Source: Massilia aurea
GTDB lineage: Bacteria; Pseudomonadota; Gammaproteobacteria; Burkholderiales; Burkholderiaceae_D
Assembly (NCBI RefSeq): GCF_014200505.1
Contig: NZ_JACHBX010000001.1
Location: 434,001-498,000, forward strand
DNA: 64,000 bases
Reading direction: 5' to 3'
This document shows positions 18,301 through 25,627 of the stretch, in pieces (the first letter of the stretch is position 1; each line of letters opens with the position of its first letter). Position numbers and translations under genes: made by a program. Below the pieces are notes generated by a model. It did not search any database and was not told where the DNA came from. It saw nothing but the letters and a program-made list of their open reading frames with translations.

Positions 18301-18539
18301 TTGTTCGCGCCGAGGTACTTGACGTATTCCTGCACAGGAGCGGAGTGGTAGTCGAATGCGGTGCCCGGCGCCGGTTGGGTCGCTGCCAGGCCGGCGACGC
18401 CGCCCTTGTACGAGGCGGCAGGTTCAGCCTGCAACTGGACGATATAGGGACGGCGTACTTCTTGTGCCAGCGACAGGTTGGCCGCGCCGGAGAGCAGGAT
18501 GGCCGCGGCGATCGCGATAGGACGAACTTTGAATGTCAT
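15369..18539 (-). CDS. Secreted S8 family (subtilisin-like) serine protease
   Basis: A 1056-residue secreted subtilase. Signal peptide to about residue 25 (NLSLAQ-EV), inhibitor I9 propeptide (about 30-130), then the S8 domain with catalytic Asp170 (VVGIVDSGIWP), His272 (GHGSHTATT), oxyanion Asn383 (AASAGNSGPG) and Ser616 (GTSMSSPHVAG). A PA domain is inserted at about 430-545. After the catalytic domain comes an Fn3-like domain (about 690-800) and further beta-rich C-terminal domains. The layout is that of the large cucumisin-like bacterial subtilases. There is no PEP-CTERM or other sorting tail. It follows the PEP-CTERM gene by 34 bases on the same strand, so they likely form an operon. Confidence 0.95.
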   Translation of the reverse strand: MTFKVRPIAIAAAILLSGAANLSLAQEVRRPYIVQLQAEPAASYKGGVAGLAATQPAPGTAFDYHSAPVQEYVKYLGANKGAVLATISNATILADYEVVLNGFAAMLTDAEVLALKNNAAVTDVQADAARSFDTVTTRDFLGLTKTGGLWSQYAGGSLVKGENMVVGIVDSGIWPESPSFADRVDGNGKPTFDQSGTLAYTSPPATFTGSCMAGEGFDPAIHCNNKLIGAKFFNAGFRASGQTLNWSDFVSPRDSNIGTDGNSTGHGGHGSHTATTAAGNEGVTAVLGGAPLGEASGMAPRARVAAYKVCWTYDNPAEPDGTRATNSCFNSDAVSAIDAAVRDGVNVINYSISGSQTSSADPVEQAFYRASLANVFVAASAGNSGPGNAVAHISPWLTTVAASTHDRYYVADATLGNGAKYTGASVNSTPVPSTPLIRAEDAGLGGGNANLCFSGSPAAGQVMLDPAKVTGKIVICTRGNNARVDKSLAVLNAGGIGMILADNNSGLVGEVHSVPTVHINQADGAAAKAYAVAQGAAARAAIGTYYNQPKPAPLMASFSSRGPNMGDPNILKPDLTAPGVDIIASVTPALTPAEHDAVASGGLVPMPAYASYQGTSMSSPHVAGIALLIRQAHPTWSPAAVKSALMTTGYSTLNDGVAGASNGLLPWSQGAGHIDPNKAIDPGLVYDASKADYVQYMCKVNRTLVTPASDCTTYGILDETYNLNLPSITVAAVQGATTVRRSVTNVGSSTATYTASATVPGFSTVVTPATLTLAPGATANFTVRLTNANAAANVWNFGSLTWTDGTRNVKIPVSARLGLAVTSPGDIIGDKVSGSKLFTVRTGYSGVMPYAKGGLKPATVGEQVTLSARALSSADLRIACAAGVSTASVRVYPVTIPAGTVVTRFALYQQDSNPGDDHDLGMLSPDGTWTYSGNDGTNESVQRASPPAGNYRVCTVAYGSNVAAMRHSLHSWVVTRNDVGGKFVVAAPGKVVAGTNTPVGMSWSGLELNQRYLGAAEFMDANGTVRATTVLRVETGLASVPRAQAEKAGLKAAVAK

Positions 18540-18573
18540 GTTGTAGTCTCGATGGTCTTGATCAAAGGGTTGC

Positions 18574-19287
18574 TCAGGCAGCGCGGCGGCGGGTGAATGC
18601 GCGCAGGCCCAGCAGGCCCAGGCCCATCAGTGCGAACGTGCCGGGTTCCGGCACTTCGCTGGCATCGATGGTGACGATGTTGTCGAGTGCAAAGTTCGCC
18701 TGATTGGTAGTGCGGTTGCAATTACCCGCAGCATCGCATGCAAAGCTGGCGATACGGATGTCGGTGAACAGTTTGCCACCGCCAAAACCCGTCAGATCGT
18801 AGTTGCGGAAGTTGAAGGTGCCATTGGTCGGTCCCAGAAGATCCAGGTACGTTTCGGCAACGAGGCCAAGGCTGTCGAATCCGGTGATGTACAACAGCCC
18901 TGCAAGCGCTGGATAGGTTCCACCCAGGCCAATGAAGCTGGCGTCGAGACTGGCAAGCGAGAACGACGACCCATCGTTCATGCCGAAGAACATATAGCCG
19001 TCGGCCAGGCCGGAATAGTAGTTGGTCGCATTGTTGGCTGGGCATTGCACATTGAAACAGGCATCGTTGCCACCGATCGACCCGACCAGGCCAGGGGTAC
19101 CCGCACCTTCAACGTAATATTTGCCGACACTTAAAACGTCGCCCGCAAAGACAAACGGTGCATCGACAGGTTGTTCGAAATCGAGTACGCCGGCCTGTGC
19201 AAAGGATGCCGCACACAGCGTGGATGCGACGGCGGCAGCGCCGAGCAGTTTGTTGAGCGTTGCGGTAAGACGGGTATTCCGGATCAT
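18574..19287 (-). CDS. PEP-CTERM domain protein upstream of the subtilase
   Basis: A 237-residue secreted protein: signal peptide (cleavage near SFAQAG, about residue 32), a body starting VLDFEQPVDAPFVF that looks like a lectin-type/NHL-like beta domain with four Cys, and a sorting tail EVPEPGTFALMGLGLLGL followed by RAFTRRRAA. The PEP motif, hydrophobic helix and Arg cluster are complete. Similar proteins recur in Oxalobacteraceae. It is the first gene of a probable two-gene operon with the S8 protease. Function unknown; surface display or a structural EPS-matrix role would fit exosortase substrates in general. Confidence 0.9.
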   Translation of the reverse strand: MIRNTRLTATLNKLLGAAAVASTLCAASFAQAGVLDFEQPVDAPFVFAGDVLSVGKYYVEGAGTPGLVGSIGGNDACFNVQCPANNATNYYSGLADGYMFFGMNDGSSFSLASLDASFIGLGGTYPALAGLLYITGFDSLGLVAETYLDLLGPTNGTFNFRNYDLTGFGGGKLFTDIRIASFACDAAGNCNRTTNQANFALDNIVTIDASEVPEPGTFALMGLGLLGLRAFTRRRAA

Positions 19288-19728
19288 GGGTAGTCCTTCT
19301 GGTTATACATCATGAATGATCGCCTGGCGCTATGGAGGTCGCCTGTAACTTTTTTTGCTTACAATTAAATATAGCCTCGGCAACAACTTAAGTGTAATTA
19401 TTCTTAACAGCCTGTATTTTGTTTCTTCTCATTTATGCTGATAAGATTTTGTTTTTACAAGAAAATTTATTAATTGCTGACGGTGCAAAATAATGTGTGA
19501 AACTCGCAACAACGTTGCATTTTTTCACGAGGACACGAACTTATTAGCGACTAATTTCTTATGAGTAAGAGCGTGTTCCACAGCGTTATAAATTTGCTCG
19601 AAGAAAAGTTGTCGTCGGTCGTTTCGACGTGTTAGCCTTGCACGCCAAAAACATCCTTTGCCGGCACTATCTCGGTCGGTAAACCAGTTGCAACGCATGG
19701 CATACCATCGCTACCAGGAGTTGATTGA
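19288..19728. other. AT-rich intergenic promoter region
   Basis: About 440 bases between divergent genes (PEP-CTERM/subtilase operon on the left, secretion operon on the right). Bases 19340-19560 are strikingly AT-rich for this genome, with several A- and T-tracts, which suggests a divergent promoter region possibly bound by a nucleoid protein. No single promoter can be assigned. AGGAG before the next gene lies near 19710-19720. Confidence 0.55.
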
Positions 19729-20196
19729 ATGATATCGGCAACAAACGCGGGGCATGTTGCCCCTGCCAATGCGCATGAGCGCACGCGCGCATGCCAGAGA
19801 GGTTTTACACTGCTCGAGTTACTGGTGGTAATCGTCATCATCGGTTTGCTGGCTGCCTATGTCGGACCCAAATACTTTGCCCAGCTTGGCAAGTCGGAAG
19901 TAACGATTGCCAAGGCGCAGATCGAGGGCTTTGAAAAATCACTCGACACCTACCGCCTTGATGTCGGTCGTTATCCAACCACCGAAGAAGGGCTGAGTGC
20001 GCTGATGGTGGCGCCGCCGACGGCCACCGCCAAATGGAATGGGCCGTACATGAAGAAAGGCATTCCACCCGATCCATGGGGTAACCCCTATGTGTACCGT
20101 TCGCCCGGCACCACGGCGGAATATGAAATTGTTTCTACCGGCAAGGATGGGCAGCCCGGTGGGACAGCCGAGAACGCTGACATCAGCTCGCAGTAA
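19729..20196 (+). CDS. gspG: Type II secretion major pseudopilin GspG
   Basis: A 155-residue pseudopilin. A 25-residue basic leader ends at the prepilin peptidase site G25-F26 (RGFTLLELLVV), with the conserved Glu at +5 (E30), a hydrophobic N-terminal helix, and a GspG-type C-terminal part (TYRLDVGRYPTTEEGL, DPWGNPYVYRSPG) that forms the calcium-binding loop region. The 25-residue leader is longer than usual. It is the first gene of an eleven-gene operon; gspF starts 61 bases downstream. The prepilin peptidase is not in the window. Confidence 0.93.
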   Translation: MISATNAGHVAPANAHERTRACQRGFTLLELLVVIVIIGLLAAYVGPKYFAQLGKSEVTIAKAQIEGFEKSLDTYRLDVGRYPTTEEGLSALMVAPPTATAKWNGPYMKKGIPPDPWGNPYVYRSPGTTAEYEIVSTGKDGQPGGTAENADISSQ

Positions 20197-20257
20197 TGCT
20201 TTTGTACCCGCAGGCCGTGATCCGATACACCACCCATCTTCTTCTGTCGTTACCCTG

Positions 20258-21451
20258 ATGCAGTTTGCTGTTCGCACCCTTGCCGCCGACCTGTCGATCG
20301 CCACGATGGTGATCGATGCCAATGACGCCACTGACGCACGGCGCCAGGTGGAGGCGCGCGGGCTGTTCGTCAGTGCGGTTGAGCCTGCACGCGGCGCGCG
20401 CGCGGCCGCGCTGGGCCGTAGCGGCGGCAAGCTGTCGCTGGTATTGTTCAGTCAGGAACTGCTCGCACTGCTCAGCGCCGGCCTGGGTATCGTCGAAAGC
20501 CTGGAAGCCCTGCTGGAAAAAGAAGCCACGCCGGGTACCCGCGCCGTGCTGGAACGTTTGCTGGCCGGCTTGCGCGAAGGCAAGCGTTTTTCCAGCGTGC
20601 TGGCCGAACAGCCCGTACTGTTCCCGCCCTTGTATATCGGCATCGTGCGCGCCGCGGAAGGGACCAGCGATTTGCCGCGCGCGTTGGCGCGCTTCATCGA
20701 TTACCAGCAGCGCATCGACGTGGTGCGCGCCAAGCTGGTGAGCGCCGCCATCTATCCATCGATCCTGCTCCTGGTCGGTGGTGGGGTGTCGCTGTTCCTG
20801 ATGTCATACGTCGTGCCACGTTTTGCCGAGGTGTACCAGGGAGCAGGACGCGACCTGCCATGGATGTCGCAAATGATGCTTGGCTGGGGCGCATTCGCCA
20901 GCGCCAATGGCACGCTGTTGGCCGTGTCGGTGCTGGTATTGCTGGCCGTGACGCTGTTCGGTGTGCGCCACCTGCTGCGCAGCGGCGGCATCGCGCGCCT
21001 GCTGCGTCGGGTCCCGGCCATCGGCGAGCGTGTACGCATCTACGAACTGTCACGCTTGTACCTGACGCTGGGCATGCTCACCGAAGGCGGCATCACCATC
21101 GTCAACGCCATCGAGACCGTGCAGTCGATGGTATCGCCTGGCGTGCGCGGCAACCTGGCGGCTGCGCGTGGCGCCATCGAATCGGGATTGCCGCTGTCGG
21201 ACGCCTTCGAAGCGAACGCCCTGACCACACCGATTTCCCTGCGCATGCTGCGCGTGGGCGAACGCACCGGTGAAATGGGGCCGATGCTGACCCAGTCCGC
21301 CGCGTTCTACGATGGCGAGATCGGGCGCTGGATCGATCGCTTCACGCGCACCTTCGAGCCGCTGCTGATGGCGGCCATCGGCATCGTCGTCGGCGCCATC
21401 GTCGTGCTGCTGTACATGCCGATCTTCGACCTGGCAGGAGACATGTCATGA
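20258..21451 (+). CDS. gspF: Type II secretion inner-membrane platform protein GspF
   Basis: A 397-residue protein with the two tandem T2SSF domains (about 65-190 and 270-390; LFSQELLALLSAGLGIVESL and LTLGMLTEGGITIVNAIETV) and three transmembrane segments near 170-190, 220-240 and 370-390. It is the platform on which the ATPase drives pseudopilus assembly. ATG 20258 is chosen because the conserved MQFAVRTL... start begins there. Its stop overlaps the gspE start (ATGA). Confidence 0.93.
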   Translation: MQFAVRTLAADLSIATMVIDANDATDARRQVEARGLFVSAVEPARGARAAALGRSGGKLSLVLFSQELLALLSAGLGIVESLEALLEKEATPGTRAVLERLLAGLREGKRFSSVLAEQPVLFPPLYIGIVRAAEGTSDLPRALARFIDYQQRIDVVRAKLVSAAIYPSILLLVGGGVSLFLMSYVVPRFAEVYQGAGRDLPWMSQMMLGWGAFASANGTLLAVSVLVLLAVTLFGVRHLLRSGGIARLLRRVPAIGERVRIYELSRLYLTLGMLTEGGITIVNAIETVQSMVSPGVRGNLAAARGAIESGLPLSDAFEANALTTPISLRMLRVGERTGEMGPMLTQSAAFYDGEIGRWIDRFTRTFEPLLMAAIGIVVGAIVVLLYMPIFDLAGDMS

Positions 21452-23154
21452 ACACGCACGCCGATCCCGTGGCCGCCGCGCCGTTCGATCCCGCCATCCT
21501 GGCGCAGGCACGCGCCGCCGCAAACGTGTCGCGCCGTGGCCTCGTGGCCGAGCTGGAAGCGCTGACCGGGCGCGATGCGCGCGAGCTGGTGCAGGCCCTG
21601 GGCGCGCTGTTCGCGCTGCCCGTGATGGAAACGGGCGAGATGCTGCTGCTCGTGCCGGCATTCGACCTGCTGCCGCTGGCACAGGCGCTGTCGCGGCACT
21701 GCGCGCTGCTGCGTCACGCCGACGGGCGCCTGGTCGGCGTCGTGGCCGATCCGTTCGATCTCGACCTGCAGACGTGGCTCGGCGCCCAGGCCCGCGCCAC
21801 GCCCAGCCGGCCGCTCGCACTGTGCCTGGCGCAGCAGGCCGACATTCAGGCCTACCTGTCCAAGCAGGAGGAATCGGCGCGCGCCGTCGATTCGCTCGTG
21901 GGCGGGGCTGCCGACGGCCGGCGCGACGGCAAGATTGGCACCGTGCTGTCGTTCGCGTCGGTGTCGGAAGCGGGCAGCCCGGCCGTCAAGCTGGTCAACT
22001 CCACGCTGTACGACGCGTTGAAAGCCGGCGCCTCGGACATCCACCTGGAAAGCACGGCCGGCGGCCTGGCGGTGAAATACCGTGTGGACGGCGTGCTCGA
22101 TCACGCGACGACAGTGGGCGGCATCGAGCTGGCCGAGCACATCATCTCGCGCCTGAAGGTACTGGCCGAACTCGATATCGCCGAGCGCCGCGTGCCGCAG
22201 GACGGGAGCTTCCGTGTCGAGGCGGCCGGGCGCGACATCGACCTGCGCGTGTCGATCATGCCGAGCATTCACGGCGAAGATGCGGTGATCCGTATCCTCG
22301 ACAAGCGCGCGATGATCGAAGCCTACGGCTCGCTCACGCTCGAAGCGCTGGGGTTCGATGCGCCGTCGCTCGTCACGCTGCGCCACCTGGCGCAGGAAGC
22401 CTACGGCATGCTCCTGGTAACGGGCCCCACCGGCTCGGGCAAGACCACGACGCTGTACGCGGCGCTGACCGAAATCCACAATGGCCGCGAAAAGATCATC
22501 ACGATCGAAGACCCGGTGGAGTACCAGCTGCCGGGCATCCTGCAAATCCCGGTCAACGAAAAGAAGGGCCTGACGTTTGCCAAGGGCTTGCGCTCGATCC
22601 TGCGGCACGACCCGGACAAGATCATGGTCGGCGAGATCCGCGACCGCGAAACCGCCGAAATCGCGGTGCAGTCGGCGCTGACCGGTCACCTGGTCCTGAC
22701 GACCGTCCACGCCAACAACGTGTTCGACGTGTTCGGGCGCTTCACGCACATGGGCATCGATCCGTACGCATTCGTCTCGGCCCTGAACGGCATCTGGGCC
22801 CAGCGCCTGATCCGCATGAACTGCCCGCGCTGCGGCGAGCGGCACGACCCGACCGATCTCGAACTGGCCTCGGTACACCTCGAGCGCGCCGAGGTGAGCG
22901 ACTACCTGTTCATGCGCGGGAAGGGCTGCGGCGATTGCCGTGGCACCGGCTACAAGGGCCGCCGTTCAATCGCCGAAATCCTGACCCTGAACGACGAGAT
23001 CCGCGAACTGATCGTCGACAAGCAGCCAATCCGCCGCATCAAGGCCGCCGCCCATGCCAACGGCACGCGCAGCCTGCGCCTGGCCGCGCTTGACCTCGTG
23101 CGACGCGGCGCCACCACCATCGATGAAATCAAGCGAGTGACCCTGCATGCTTAG
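21448..23154 (+). CDS. gspE: Type II secretion/type IV pilus assembly ATPase GspE
   Basis: A 568-residue hexameric ATPase. N-terminal GspE/MshEN-type region (1-150), then the catalytic core with Walker A GPTGSGKTTT (about 326-335), the Asp box TIEDPVEY, Walker B DPDKIMVGEIRD and the His box TGHLVLTTVHAN. A tetra-Cys zinc motif is present: CPRC near residue 459 and CGDC near residue 494. It powers pseudopilus extension. It overlaps gspF by 4 bases and the next gene by 8, so it is translationally coupled on both sides. Confidence 0.95.
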   Translation: MNTHADPVAAAPFDPAILAQARAAANVSRRGLVAELEALTGRDARELVQALGALFALPVMETGEMLLLVPAFDLLPLAQALSRHCALLRHADGRLVGVVADPFDLDLQTWLGAQARATPSRPLALCLAQQADIQAYLSKQEESARAVDSLVGGAADGRRDGKIGTVLSFASVSEAGSPAVKLVNSTLYDALKAGASDIHLESTAGGLAVKYRVDGVLDHATTVGGIELAEHIISRLKVLAELDIAERRVPQDGSFRVEAAGRDIDLRVSIMPSIHGEDAVIRILDKRAMIEAYGSLTLEALGFDAPSLVTLRHLAQEAYGMLLVTGPTGSGKTTTLYAALTEIHNGREKIITIEDPVEYQLPGILQIPVNEKKGLTFAKGLRSILRHDPDKIMVGEIRDRETAEIAVQSALTGHLVLTTVHANNVFDVFGRFTHMGIDPYAFVSALNGIWAQRLIRMNCPRCGERHDPTDLELASVHLERAEVSDYLFMRGKGCGDCRGTGYKGRRSIAEILTLNDEIRELIVDKQPIRRIKAAAHANGTRSLRLAALDLVRRGATTIDEIKRVTLHA

Positions 23155-23968
23155 GCGGACCAATCTGCGCTTTGGACACACCCTGCGCCTGGGCATTGCG
23201 AGCGATGGCCTGGCCCTCGTCAGGATCAACCGCCTGTTCGGCCGCGCCCCTGTTCTGCTGGCCGAGCAGCGGCTCGACCTGTTCGCGCCCGATGCGCTGG
23301 CCACGGGCCTCTCCGCGCTGTTCGCCGACCATGCGCCTGGCGGCTGGACCGTGAGTGTCGTGCTGGCCGATGAATTGATCCGCCTGTGGCAGGTCACGCC
23401 GCCGCAAGGCGCTACGCGCATGGGCGACCTCGAAGGGGCGGCCGCGCTGCGCTTCCAGCACCTGTTCGGGGCGCCGCCTTCCGAGTGGGTGATCCGCGCC
23501 GACTGGGATGCGACCAGGCCGTTCCTGGCCAGCGCTGCGCCGCTCAATCTGCTCAATGGCCTGCTGCTGGCTGCCGAGACCTACCGCTTTCACCTGGTCG
23601 ACATCCGGCCGCAGTTCGTCGCCGCGCTCAATCACTGGCGCCAGGCGCGCAGGGCAGGGGCCTGGTTCGGCCAGGTGCATGGCGGCGTACTGTCGCTCGC
23701 GGCCTATGACGGCGCGGTTTTGATGGCCGTACGCAGCAGCCCGATTCCGGCCGGCGCCGATCGCGACTGGCTGGAATCGCACGTGGCGCGCGAAGCGCTG
23801 CGCGTGGGCGTGGGACGGCCCGAACGGCTGCAACTGTGCGGCGCCGCGCCGGCCGCCTGGGGCAGCAGCCCGGGGCGCCTGAAGTTCGCCTGCAGCCTGC
23901 TGGAGCAGAACGCCGGCGACGGCTGGTCCGACCTGGCGCGCCTGGCGCGTACGGGAGTGCCCGCGTGA
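23147..23968 (+). CDS. PilM/GspL-like actin-fold assembly protein
   Basis: A 273-residue soluble protein starting MLRRTNLRFGHTLRLGIASDG. Size, position directly before PilN- and PilO-like genes and weak sequence character suggest the cytoplasmic actin-fold component that bridges ATPase and membrane complex (PilM in pili, the N-terminal half of GspL in T2SS). It is shorter than typical PilM (about 350) and the nucleotide-binding motifs are not obvious, so the assignment rests mainly on context. It overlaps gspE by 8 bases and the next gene by GTGA. Confidence 0.65.
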   Translation: MLRRTNLRFGHTLRLGIASDGLALVRINRLFGRAPVLLAEQRLDLFAPDALATGLSALFADHAPGGWTVSVVLADELIRLWQVTPPQGATRMGDLEGAAALRFQHLFGAPPSEWVIRADWDATRPFLASAAPLNLLNGLLLAAETYRFHLVDIRPQFVAALNHWRQARRAGAWFGQVHGGVLSLAAYDGAVLMAVRSSPIPAGADRDWLESHVAREALRVGVGRPERLQLCGAAPAAWGSSPGRLKFACSLLEQNAGDGWSDLARLARTGVPA

Positions 23969-24510
23969 AGCGTACCCGCATCGATTTTGCCCCGCCGGGC
24001 CTGCGCCGCACGCTGTTTCGCACGCCGCCACGTCTGATCTTCATGCTGCCCGCCGTGCTGGCGATGTGCGTGCCCGCAGGGTTCATGACCCAGCGCTACT
24101 TCGAGCAGCAGCAGGAACTGACCGACTTGCAGGCGGCGCTGGCCGTGCGCAGTGCGCCGCCGCCCGTCGTGGTGGCCGCCGCGCCGAAGGTGACCCTGGC
24201 GCCGGCGCAGGTCACTGCCGTCAACGCCGCCGTGCAGCAACTGAACCTGCCATGGCGCGACCTGGCGGCAGCACTGGCCGACGCCACCCCAGCCTCGATC
24301 GCGCTGCTGGCACTGGAGCCCGACGCCAAGCGGCGCACGCTGCGCATCAGCGCCGAAGCAAAAAACAGCGACGACATGCTGGCCTACATCACGCGCCTGC
24401 AGGCCGAGGAATGGTTCACGAGTGTAGTGCTGATGCGCCATGAAGTGATGCAGGAAGACCCGAACCGGCCGCTGCGCTTCCAGATCAGCGTGCAATGGGG
24501 GACGCCATGA
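23965..24510 (+). CDS. PilN-like inner-membrane assembly protein
   Basis: A 181-residue protein: a basic cytoplasmic N-terminus (about 20 residues, KRTRIDFAPPGLRRTLF), one transmembrane helix (about 22-42), a coiled-coil region (QQQELTDLQAAL), and a periplasmic ferredoxin-like domain (LEPDAKRRTLRISAEAKN). This is the bitopic plan of PilN/GspL C-terminal half. The GTG start at 23965 overlaps the previous stop (GTGA), matching the coupling seen throughout the operon. Confidence 0.7.
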   Translation: MKRTRIDFAPPGLRRTLFRTPPRLIFMLPAVLAMCVPAGFMTQRYFEQQQELTDLQAALAVRSAPPPVVVAAAPKVTLAPAQVTAVNAAVQQLNLPWRDLAAALADATPASIALLALEPDAKRRTLRISAEAKNSDDMLAYITRLQAEEWFTSVVLMRHEVMQEDPNRPLRFQISVQWGTP

Positions 24511-25082
24511 CGCTCGCGACCCTGCCACTTCGCGCGCGCCTGCTGCTCGCGCGGGTCAATCCGCTGGTGGCGCTCGTCTTGGCGCTGATCGTGGCCGGCG
24601 CAGCCGTGCAGATCGCGCTGGTGCCGGCGCGCGCCCGGCTCGAGGCAGACTACGAGGCGGCGCGCCGTCTCGCGCGCACGCCGTTGCCACCACGCCCGGC
24701 ACCAAGCGCGCCGCCACCGAGCAGCGACCAGAACCTGGCGCAGTTCTACGCGACGCTGGGCGATGCACGCAGCGTCGAACGCCAGTTGAAAGCGGTGTTC
24801 GCACTGGCTGCCCGCCATGGCTTGACGCTGGAGCAGGGCGAGTACCGCACCACGGTCGATCGCAACGCCAGGCTGGTCGCCTATCAGGTCAATCTCCCCG
24901 TCAAAGGCAGTTATCGGGCGATCTGGCAGTTTGCGATGGACGTACTGCGCGCGATCCCGCATGCCTCGCTCGACGACGTGGCGTTTCGCCGCGACGCGAT
25001 TGGCGATGCGGGCGTCGATGCGCGGCTTCGCCTGACGTTCTATCTCGCCGAGCGCAGCGCAGCACCGGGAGACGCGCGATGA
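24507..25082 (+). CDS. PilO/GspM-like inner-membrane assembly protein
   Basis: A 191-residue bitopic protein: short cytoplasmic N-terminus, transmembrane helix at about 18-40 (NPLVALVLALIVAGAAVQIA), a coiled-coil/Pro-rich linker (PPRPAPSAPPPSS) and a periplasmic domain (AARHGLTLEQGEYRTT, YQVNLPVKGSYRAIWQF) typical of PilO-type ferredoxin-like folds. ATG 24507 overlaps the preceding stop (ATGA). It would pair with the PilN-like protein in the inner-membrane platform. Confidence 0.75.
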   Translation: MTLATLPLRARLLLARVNPLVALVLALIVAGAAVQIALVPARARLEADYEAARRLARTPLPPRPAPSAPPPSSDQNLAQFYATLGDARSVERQLKAVFALAARHGLTLEQGEYRTTVDRNARLVAYQVNLPVKGSYRAIWQFAMDVLRAIPHASLDDVAFRRDAIGDAGVDARLRLTFYLAERSAAPGDAR

Positions 25083-25627
25083 AGCCGCGTCACATCGCAA
25101 TGGGCTGCGCGCTGGTGCTGGCCGCCGGGCTGGTCGTGTTTGGCGACACGACGCCTGACAACACGCTGTCTGAACCGGCCGAGCGCGTGGCGAAGACGGC
25201 TGCCACTGCGCCTGCGCGCAGCACGGCCGTCCCGGTGTCGAAGCCGGTCGCAGACACCGCGATCGTGCGCCTGGTCCCGCGCGACGAGTTGATCGGCGCC
25301 GAAGGCGAGCGCTTCGGCGATGGCGAGCAGGCCCTGTTCGCGCGCCACGACTGGACGCCACCACCGCCGCCGCCGCCACCGAACGTACCGCCGCCGCCAC
25401 CGCCGCCACCCGTGGCGCCGCCCCTGCCGTTCAAGTACATCGGCAAGTCGCTCCAGGACGGCGTGTGGGAAATCTACCTGGCCCGCAACGACCGTACCTA
25501 TCTCGTGCGCGACGGCGCGACGATCGACGGCGCCTACCGCGTGGACGCGATCCGTCCGCCCACGCTGACCCTGACTTACCTGCCGCTGGACCAGGTCCAG
25601 CAGCTCAATATTGGAGTATTCGATTGA
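25079..25627 (+). CDS. Proline-rich PilP/GspC-like periplasmic connector
   Basis: A 182-residue protein with one N-terminal membrane helix (about 7-22), a linker of about 70 residues, two runs of eight prolines separated by Asn-Val (about residues 93-110), and a compact C-terminal domain (PFKYIGKSLQDGVWEIYLAR...YLVRDGATIDGAYRVDAI) that resembles the HR/PilP domain contacting the secretin. The order TM, proline linker, HR-like domain fits GspC or PilP; sequence alone does not decide. It overlaps both neighbours (ATGA and TGATG). Confidence 0.7.
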   Translation: MKPRHIAMGCALVLAAGLVVFGDTTPDNTLSEPAERVAKTAATAPARSTAVPVSKPVADTAIVRLVPRDELIGAEGERFGDGEQALFARHDWTPPPPPPPPNVPPPPPPPPVAPPLPFKYIGKSLQDGVWEIYLARNDRTYLVRDGATIDGAYRVDAIRPPTLTLTYLPLDQVQQLNIGVFD

